12,579 bases of DNA from an uncultured Gemella sp. (GTDB lineage Bacteria; Bacillota; Bacilli; Staphylococcales; Gemellaceae), in contig USNF01000024.1 in the NCBI GenBank assembly GCA_900555985.1, positions 1-12,579 of the forward strand, read 5' to 3'. A program made the translations under genes and the position numbers. Positions within the stretch are counted from its first letter, which is position 1. Each line of letters opens with the position of its first letter. This document shows, piece after piece, positions 7,826-12,579 of this stretch. The notes under the pieces are model-generated. The model ran no database searches and was not told the origin of the DNA. It saw only the letters and a program-made list of their open reading frames with translations.

Positions 7826-8554
7826 TTATAATATTTTTGAAAAGAATTCTTTTGTTCTCTCCTCTTTTGGATTATCAAATATTTCAGTTGGTGTTCCTTC
7901 TTCTAACACTATACCACCGTCCATAAAGATTACTTTATCTGATACTTCTTTTGCAAAATTCATTTCATGAGTAACTATTACCATAGTTAACCCTTCTTGT
8001 GATAGTTCTTTTATTACATCTAGTACCTCTTTTACCATCTCTGGATCTAAAGCACTAGTTGGTTCATCAAACAAAAGAACTTCAGGTGAATTTGCTAATG
8101 CACGTGCAATTGCTACACGTTGTTTTTGACCTCCTGATAAACTTCCAGGATATGCATCTTTTTTATCTTTTAATCCTACTCTATCTAATAATTCAATAGC
8201 TTTTTTCTCAATATTCTCTACAGTATCATCACCAAATGTTTTAGGCGCTAATGTAATATTATCTAGTACACTCATATTTGGAAATAAATTGAAATTCTGA
8301 AATACCATTCCAACTTTTTTTCTATATAAATTAATATTATGTTTAGTGATATCTTCTCCATTATATAAAATTTGTCCACTTGTAGGTGTCTCTAGTAAAT
8401 TTATACAACGTAAAGCTGTACTTTTTCCACTACCACTAGAACCTAAAATTGCGATTTTCTCACCTTTTTTAACACTAATATTTACACCTTTTAATACTTC
8501 TAATTTTCCGAATTTTTTATGTAAATTTTTTATTTCTAATAACAATTCCTTCAC
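7826..8554 (-). CDS. Polar amino acid ABC transporter ATPase (GlnQ/ArtM type)
   Basis: This is the ATP-hydrolysing subunit of an amino acid importer, acting on the inner face of the membrane with the permease encoded just upstream. The 242-residue protein has all ABC motifs: Walker A GSSGSGKST at 38-46, Q-loop Q86 in FQNFNLFP, signature LSGGQKQR at 139-146, Walker B VLLFDEP at 159-165, D-loop SALD and switch histidine H196 in VTHEMNF. LF(P)xxSVLDN is typical of the polar amino acid subfamily. The start is a GTG (8552-8554) that follows the TAG stop of the permease without any gap, so translation is probably coupled. Third gene of a T-box-controlled operon. The order binding protein, permease, ATPase matches B. 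subtilis artPQM (yqiXYZ), and the Arg-type specifier upstream suggests arginine, by inference. Confidence 0.94.
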   Translation of the reverse strand: MKELLLEIKNLHKKFGKLEVLKGVNISVKKGEKIAILGSSGSGKSTALRCINLLETPTSGQILYNGEDITKHNINLYRKKVGMVFQNFNLFPNMSVLDNITLAPKTFGDDTVENIEKKAIELLDRVGLKDKKDAYPGSLSGGQKQRVAIARALANSPEVLLFDEPTSALDPEMVKEVLDVIKELSQEGLTMVIVTHEMNFAKEVSDKVIFMDGGIVLEEGTPTEIFDNPKEERTKEFFSKIL

Positions 8555-9196
8555 CTACTTCGCTAATTTTTTCTCTAAACGTTTAACCAAGAATGATAAT
8601 ATAGACGTAATAACAAAATATATTGCTGCCGCTACTAAGTAAGGACCAAATGTTTGGTAAGTAGCATTTTTTACAGTATTTGCTGTAAACATTATATCTG
8701 CAACACCTACAAAATAAACTATTGAAGATTCTTTAACTAAAGAAATAAATTCATTCCCTAAAGAGGGTAAACTATTCTTTAATGCTTGTGGTAAAATTAT
8801 AAGCTTCATTGTTTGAAAATAACTTAACCCCAAAGAACGTCCTGCCTCCATTTGTCCTTTATCAATAGCCAGAATCCCAGAACGGAATATTTCACTCACA
8901 TATGCTCCTGAATTTATAGATAAAGCTATAATAGCTGACATAAATGGTGTAAATGAAATTCCAACTTCAGGTAATGCAAAATATATTATCATAATTTGTA
9001 CTAGAATTGGTGTATTTCTGATTATTTCTACATATATTGTAGCTATAATATTAAATACTTTATACGTACTAATTTTTGCTAAACAAACTACTATTCCTAA
9101 TATTAAACCTACTAGTAGTGCAATAAGTGAAACTTTTAAAGTTGTTATTGTTGCATCTAAATATGTTGTGTAATAATTTGGAAGAAAATCAAACAT
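8555..9196 (-). CDS. Polar amino acid ABC transporter permease (GlnP/ArtQ type)
   Basis: This is the membrane channel subunit of the amino acid importer. The 213-residue protein is of HisM/GlnP/ArtQ size and has about five hydrophobic segments: about 20-40, 48-75, 85-100, 155-172 and 185-204. The sequence IRNTPILVQIMIIYFALP at 59-76 and the ATPase-docking EAA loop (EAGRSLGLSYFQTMKLIILPQA, about 117-138) are characteristic of the family. The start ATG has AGAGAGG about ten bases upstream and lies 18 bases after the binding-protein stop. The stop codon TAG abuts the GTG start of the ATPase. Substrate assignment rests on operon context only. Confidence 0.93.
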   Translation of the reverse strand: MFDFLPNYYTTYLDATITTLKVSLIALLVGLILGIVVCLAKISTYKVFNIIATIYVEIIRNTPILVQIMIIYFALPEVGISFTPFMSAIIALSINSGAYVSEIFRSGILAIDKGQMEAGRSLGLSYFQTMKLIILPQALKNSLPSLGNEFISLVKESSIVYFVGVADIMFTANTVKNATYQTFGPYLVAAAIYFVITSILSFLVKRLEKKLAK

Positions 9197-9214
9197 CTAT
9201 TTTATACCTCTCTT

Positions 9215-10036
9215 TTATTCGCTTTGTGCAGCTATTTGAGCATATTTATCAAGTTGTTTTTCAAATTCTTTTTTCTCTTGAATTTCTTTTATTACTGCAT
9301 TAACTTGTTCTAATAGCTCTTTATTACTATCATTTTTTCCTTTTTTGAATGCTATTGCCATTCCAGTTGCTTCTGGATCATTATCTGCTGTAAAACTACT
9401 TATTTTGATATCACTATATTTATTCATAGCAATTTTCGCAACATCATCTGGTATTAATACAACATCAATTTTTTTATTTTTTAAATCTTGTAGTAAACTT
9501 GGAACGTCAGTTAATGATTGAATGTTACTTTCAGCAATTTTTAATTGTTCTTTAGCATAAGTCTCATATGTTGAACCTTTTTGAACTCCAACTTTTTTAT
9601 TTTTTAAATCATCAACTGACTTGATTTCATCACTATCTTTATTTACAACAAAGATACCTTTACCTGTATAGTATACATCTGAAAAGTCAACTGCTTTTTT
9701 TCTTTCATCAGTAGGATTTATACCAGAGATGACCATATCAACTTTATTGGCATTTAAAGATGCGATTAACGAATCAAATCCCATTTCTTGAATTTCTACT
9801 TCTACTCCTAATTTTTTAGCAATTTGTTCTGCCAAATATATATCTGCTCCAACAACTTTTTTATTTCCATTTTCAGTTGTTAAAAATTCATATGGTGCGT
9901 AGTCAGGTGAAACACCTAAAACTATTTTTCCTTTGCTTTTAACTTCTTCAAGTTTATTTTTTGAACTACTGCTTGAACATGCAGTTAATGTGAAAACTGT
10001 AATTATTGATGTTATAAATAAAATTAATTTTTTCAT
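9215..10036 (-). CDS. Amino acid ABC transporter substrate-binding lipoprotein
   Basis: This extracellular solute receptor is anchored by lipid to the membrane. The 273-residue precursor has a signal peptide (KK, then a hydrophobic stretch) ending in the lipobox LTAC, with C20 as the lipidated residue, followed by a serine-rich linker. The family 3 binding-protein fold follows: YAPYEF at 46-51, GADIYLAEQIAKKLGV at 63-78, GFDSLIASL at 86-94 and GINPTDERKKAVDFSDVYY at 105-123, where R112 is the likely contact for the amino acid carboxylate. A strong AAGGAGA lies seven bases before the ATG. First gene after the T-box leader. Transport of arginine or another polar amino acid is inferred from the leader and from the gene order. 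Confidence 0.93.
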   Translation of the reverse strand: MKKLILFITSIITVFTLTACSSSSSKNKLEEVKSKGKIVLGVSPDYAPYEFLTTENGNKKVVGADIYLAEQIAKKLGVEVEIQEMGFDSLIASLNANKVDMVISGINPTDERKKAVDFSDVYYTGKGIFVVNKDSDEIKSVDDLKNKKVGVQKGSTYETYAKEQLKIAESNIQSLTDVPSLLQDLKNKKIDVVLIPDDVAKIAMNKYSDIKISSFTADNDPEATGMAIAFKKGKNDSNKELLEQVNAVIKEIQEKKEFEKQLDKYAQIAAQSE

Positions 10037-10085
10037 TAGATTGTCTCCTTATATTTTATATTTTAGAAAAGATTAAGTGATAAAT

Positions 10086-10127
10086 AAAAAATCTCTTTGC
10101 AACTGAAACTAATCAGTTACAAAGAGA
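10086..10127 (-). terminator. Second T-box terminator
   Basis: A 15-base-pair stem (TCTCTTTGTAACTGA at 10127-10113 with 10106-10092, one G-U pair) has a six-base loop and a six-T tract (10091-10086). The 5' arm shares CTCTTT with the antiterminator of the second T-box. The stem differs in sequence from the first terminator but has matching changes in its own antiterminator, which argues that both switches are real. Confidence 0.9.
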
Positions 10128-10206
10128 CGAAATTTCGCGGTGCCACTCTTTTTGGTATACTAAAAAAGTTATCAATAATAACATCACTTCTAGTGTTCAG
10201 ATAAAT

Positions 10207-10245
10207 AAAAAGTCTTTTTAAAGTTCTAATGAACTTTAAAAAGAC
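10207..10245 (-). terminator. First T-box terminator
   Basis: A perfect 15-base-pair stem (GTCTTTTTAAAGTTC at 10245-10231 with 10226-10212) has a four-base loop and a five-T tract (10211-10207). Its 5' arm shares CTTTTT with the antiterminator of the first T-box, so the two folds exclude each other. Confidence 0.9.
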
Positions 10246-10442
10246 GAAATAATCCGCGTTGCCACTTTTTTTGGTATTTAGCATACCCACTCAATCTCTT
10301 TAAGGCAGAGTTACCAATTATAAATAATTGCCTAAAAAGTGCGTTCATATAGAAAAAATACTAACCTTTCACCAACGCTAGCTCGCTTAAATTTTTTTAC
10401 TACACTACTATTCTTTTCTAAGGTTTTGTTTTATTTTGTATA

Positions 10443-10471
10443 ATTTTACACCTTATATAATTTATTGTCAA
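10443..10471 (-). promoter_or_regulatory. Promoter of the T-box/ABC transporter operon
   Basis: On the minus strand TTGACA (-35, 10466-10471) is followed by a 17-base spacer and TAAAAT (-10, 10443-10448). Transcription would start near 10436, just before stem I. The -35 box begins only nine bases after the stop codon of the upstream ECF gene, leaving no room for a terminator of that operon. Confidence 0.82.
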
Positions 10472-10480
10472 GTACTATTT

Positions 10481-11059
10481 TTATTTTTTTTGATATTTTT
10501 TTAAAATTGTTCTACCAATTAATACACCAATAGAACTTAATATAATAATCGAACATATACCTAATAACAGCCAAGAACCAGAGCCATATTTTATTGATGC
10601 ATCCATCGCCTCAGCTGATTGTCCCCTTGCTATCCAGTCACTTTTATATGATTCAGCAAAGAAAATAATCGGAATCCAAGATCCACATGCACTACCTATA
10701 TTAATTAAACATAGAGCTAAACATTGACTTATAAAATTTCTATAACCAAATACTTTTAATACTAAATCAGCTAAAACAGCTCCTGTAAGGGCAGTTATCC
10801 ACCATGGTAAATATGCTCCTCCCATTACTGAAAATATAATCATATGTATTGTTATAAATACTGTAAATACTCCAAATTTATTAAAGTTATAGCATATATA
10901 TACAAAAACTATCCCAACTAATAAACCCCATACTCCTGGCGAAATACTATGACCAAAGGTACCAAGAAAACTTGATAATACCATAGCTATCATATAGATA
11001 ACCAGTGATAATACAGTTGCCATACCTAAAAATATATAATCTTTTGTTTTTAATTTCAT
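10481..11059 (-). CDS. ECF transporter S component, MptD/Trep_Strep family
   Basis: S components are small membrane proteins that bind the substrate of an energy-coupling factor importer. The 192-residue protein has about five or six hydrophobic segments: about 10-35, 42-56, 62-80, 86-105, 110-135 and 162-184. It resembles the Trep_Strep (MptD-like) family, with the early GMATVLSLVIYMI segment and GGAYLPWWITALTGAVLADLV at 80-100. The substrate of this family is not known to me. The ATG follows the ATPase stop after a single base, so both are co-translated from one transcript. No terminator separates its stop from the T-box promoter, so this transcript probably runs into the T-box leader and ends at its terminators. 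Confidence 0.85.
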   Translation of the reverse strand: MKLKTKDYIFLGMATVLSLVIYMIAMVLSSFLGTFGHSISPGVWGLLVGIVFVYICYNFNKFGVFTVFITIHMIIFSVMGGAYLPWWITALTGAVLADLVLKVFGYRNFISQCLALCLINIGSACGSWIPIIFFAESYKSDWIARGQSAEAMDASIKYGSGSWLLLGICSIIILSSIGVLIGRTILKKYQKK

Positions 11060-11060
11060 T

Positions 11061-12467
11061 TTATTTACCCTCCATATTTATAAAAATATCTTCCACTTTC
11101 TTTTTATTCTCTATATTTAAATAAAAATCATCTTTTATTTCTTTATCATCAAGATAAATTACTCTATTACATGTTTTGTATAAAAATTCAATATCATGTG
11201 TAGCTACAATTAATGCACTATTTTTAGACAATTTTTTTAATATACTACTAACCTTATTCATATTCAAATAATCTAAACCACTTGTTGGTTCATCAAACAT
11301 TAATAAATTAACATTTGATAATGCAGAAATAGCAATAAGTAATCTCTGTTTCTGTCCTCCAGGTAATTCAAACGGTATTTTATCTTTAAACTCAAATAAA
11401 CCCAGTTCTATCAATAAGGAATTAATCTTTTCTTCTTCCTTACTTTCAACACCAAAACTCATTTCACTCTCTACAGATTCTGTAAAAAACTGATAATCCA
11501 TATCTTGCATTACCAAAAATGGGATGTAATCTCCTTGTATATTTCCTTTATCCGGTTTTATAATATTAGACAGTAGCCTCAATAGTGTTGTTTTTCCAAC
11601 TCCTTTTTTTCCAATCAATCCTATAACATCACCTTTGAATATAGATGTTTTTATATTAGAAAGTATATGTTTATAAGAAATTTTATTTAATTCTATAAGT
11701 AATTCATTGTTACTATTATCTAAAGTATTACCTAATTCTAAATTAAAAATATCTAAGCTTCTTAATGGTATATTATTATTATTTTTTAAATCATAAATTG
11801 TTCTTTCAATAACTTGACCATTATTGACAACAAATACTCTATCAATTAAATCTTGAATATAATGTATTCTATGTTCCGCAATAATTATTGTATATCCTCT
11901 TCTCTTTAGCTTTTCTATTAGTTGTGTTAATTTTTTAGTCATATAAAAATCTAAGTTAGATGACGGTTCATCTAAGATAATTATTTTTGGGTCTAGAGTT
12001 AAAGAACAACCTATCGCAATTTTTTGTCTCTCTCCACTTGAAATGTATATAATATTTTTATCCACTATATTTTCCAATTCTAAAAGATCTACTATTTCAG
12101 AATATTTTTTAGTCATATCATTAAGAGAAACCCCATAATTTTCCATTGCAAATACTAACTCACTTGTTGTATTAGTAGTAAAAAAGTGTCCTCGTGGATC
12201 TTGACTTATATATCCTATATTTTTGGATATATCGTAAGTTTTTATACAATTTAAATCTATATCATTAAATAGTATTTTCCCTTCTAATTCACCCTCATAC
12301 AAAGTTGGTATTAATCCATTCATTAAGTGGATTAAAGTTGACTTACCACTACCCGAAATTCCTGTTAGTAAAATACACTCCCCCTTATTTATTTTAAAAT
12401 TAACATTTTGTAATACATGTCTATCCGATTTTTTATATGTAAAAGAAACATCTCTAAATTCTAACAT
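11061..12467 (-). CDS. ECF transporter ATPase with two fused ABC domains
   Basis: This energy subunit of an ECF-type importer joins both nucleotide-binding halves in one 468-residue chain. Domain 1 (about 1-225) has Walker A GISGSGKST at 36-44, Q-loop ISQDPRGHFF at 87-96, signature SSGERQK at 143-149, Walker B IIILDEPSS at 162-170 and switch H199. Domain 2 (about 255-445) has Walker A GKKGVGKTT at 286-294, signature LPGGQKQR at 368-375, Walker B LLMFDEP at 388-394 and H424. Q-loop DPRGHFF resembles ECF and cobalt-type ATPases rather than drug exporters. Both halves look catalytically complete, although both signature motifs depart from LSGGQ. The ATG overlaps the TAA of the broken membrane gene upstream by one base (TAATG). 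Partner genes are the S component downstream and the truncated probable T component upstream. Confidence 0.9.
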   Translation of the reverse strand: MLEFRDVSFTYKKSDRHVLQNVNFKINKGECILLTGISGSGKSTLIHLMNGLIPTLYEGELEGKILFNDIDLNCIKTYDISKNIGYISQDPRGHFFTTNTTSELVFAMENYGVSLNDMTKKYSEIVDLLELENIVDKNIIYISSGERQKIAIGCSLTLDPKIIILDEPSSNLDFYMTKKLTQLIEKLKRRGYTIIIAEHRIHYIQDLIDRVFVVNNGQVIERTIYDLKNNNNIPLRSLDIFNLELGNTLDNSNNELLIELNKISYKHILSNIKTSIFKGDVIGLIGKKGVGKTTLLRLLSNIIKPDKGNIQGDYIPFLVMQDMDYQFFTESVESEMSFGVESKEEEKINSLLIELGLFEFKDKIPFELPGGQKQRLLIAISALSNVNLLMFDEPTSGLDYLNMNKVSSILKKLSKNSALIVATHDIEFLYKTCNRVIYLDDKEIKDDFYLNIENKKKVEDIFINMEGK

Positions 12468-12525
12468 TACTTACCACTCCTTATCAGCAAAAACATAAAT
12501 ATTAGTAATACAATACCTAAGAAAA
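12467..12525 (-). pseudogene. C-terminal remnant of a membrane protein, probably the ECF T component
   Basis: Read on the minus strand, an open frame enters from the IS end and yields a hydrophobic tail (FLGIVLLIFMFLLIRSGK) ending in TAA at 12469-12467. The stop overlaps the ATG of the ECF ATPase by one base, so this was the gene directly upstream in the same operon. A last membrane helix with a short basic end fits an EcfT-type transmembrane coupling protein, the only missing part of the ECF complex. The identity is an inference from position and hydrophobicity, since only about 19 codons remain. The break coincides with the TG terminus of the insertion sequence at 12526. The frame stays open through the IS end, so a fused tail with IS-encoded residues cannot be excluded. 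Confidence 0.65.
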
Positions 12526-12579
12526 TGTACCGACCCCAAAAAGTTAGACCAAAAAATCTAACTTTTTGGAGGTCGGTAT
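12526..12579. mobile_element. Terminal part of an IS3-type insertion sequence
   Basis: The segment begins with TGTACCGACCCC, the TG start being typical of IS3-family ends, and continues into AAAAAGTTAGA. This end pattern with an internal palindrome resembles many IS3/IS150-group elements of Gram-positive bacteria. Only 54 bases are in the window, so no transposase is visible and the family is a recognition call, not a proof. The element has replaced the 5' part of the operon gene upstream of the ECF ATPase. Confidence 0.68.
12529..12577. repeat. Near-perfect inverted repeat inside the IS end
   Basis: The left arm ACCGACCCCAAAAAGTTAGA (12529-12548) pairs with 12557-12577 over 20 base pairs with one unpaired base, around an eight-base centre. 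In a transcript this would be a strong hairpin. Without a clear T tract in the sequence seen, I read it as an IS end palindrome, which may also shield the element from outside transcription, rather than as a gene terminator. Confidence 0.85.

Larger units (their letters stand above)
10086..10423 (-). promoter_or_regulatory. T-box riboswitch with one stem I and two antiterminator/terminator modules
   Basis: This tRNA-sensing leader lets transcription pass when uncharged tRNA binds. Read on the minus strand, stem I has a base helix (10423-10413 with 10339-10331), AGTA at 10409-10406 facing GAA at 10346-10344, and an apical hairpin (10381-10377 with 10365-10361) enclosing GTTGGTGAAAG. The specifier directly after GAA reads CGC (10343-10341), an arginine codon. 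Stem II (10330-10325 with 10320-10315) and stem III (GGTAT/ATACC, 10287-10273) follow. The first T-box, AAAAAGTGGCAACGCGG (10270-10254), pairs with CTTTTT to make an antiterminator. A second T-box, AAGAGTGGCACCGCG (10150-10136), lies 120 bases further without a second stem I. Both bulges read TGGC, expecting discriminator G73. It controls the amino acid ABC operon. Confidence 0.92.

Noticed and set aside
8346..8642. Open reading frame of 98 codons on the plus strand, with other short ones at 7076-7303 and 7755-7970.
   Set aside because: They are antisense to well-supported transporter genes, have no ribosome binding sites, and their composition mirrors the real genes on the other strand.
10092..10245. 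The paired hairpins could be two separate small RNA genes or a repeat element on the plus strand.
   Set aside because: On the minus strand they fit T-box antiterminator and terminator structure exactly, with the conserved TGGCA(A/C)CGCG motif, and lie in front of an amino acid transporter.
12529..12577. Rho-independent terminator of an upstream gene.
   Set aside because: No T tract follows the stem within the window, and the sequence matches the style of an IS end with TG terminus; it also sits where an operon gene is broken.

Overview
This window looks like chromosomal DNA of a very AT-rich Gram-positive bacterium of the Bacillota. The murE-prfC gene order is of the Staphylococcus/Bacillales type. 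Together with T-box control, an Lys-ligase-like MurE and a streptococcal-type ECF S component, this suggests Gemella or a close relative. The genus is an inference; the phylum is much safer. Every protein gene but one is on the minus strand, so the text runs from high to low coordinates when following transcription.

Right edge (12579 to 10481): the last 54 bases look like the end of an IS3-type insertion sequence with an internal hairpin. It cuts a membrane protein gene of which only the last 19 codons or so remain (12467-12525). That stub overlaps the start of a double-domain ABC ATPase (11061-12467), followed one base later by an ECF S component of the MptD/Trep_Strep type (10481-11059). 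The stub is probably the ECF T (transmembrane coupling) subunit, so this vitamin/metabolite importer may have lost its T subunit or its promoter.

Middle (10471 to 7747): a strong promoter starts a T-box riboswitch leader with one stem I but two complete antiterminator/terminator modules in series. Its specifier is best read as CGC (Arg). It controls a substrate-binding lipoprotein, a permease and an ATPase of the polar amino acid family, in the same order as the ArtPQM/YqiXYZ arginine importers. The operon ends in a terminator at 7747-7780.

Left-middle (7658 to 4752): two single-gene units follow, an NCS2 purine permease (AzgA/PbuG type) and the branched-chain amino acid carrier brnQ, each with its own promoter and a clear terminator. 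brnQ converges on the only plus-strand gene, a METTL25-type SAM methyltransferase (3568-4731). The two share a bidirectional terminator.

Left (3458 to 1): murE and prfC form an operon transcribed divergently from the methyltransferase, ending in a hairpin at 258-296. The window closes inside a tRNA-Asn gene that has a perfect consensus promoter. Because one edge lies in a tRNA and the other in an IS end, the window may be a whole assembly contig bounded by repeats.
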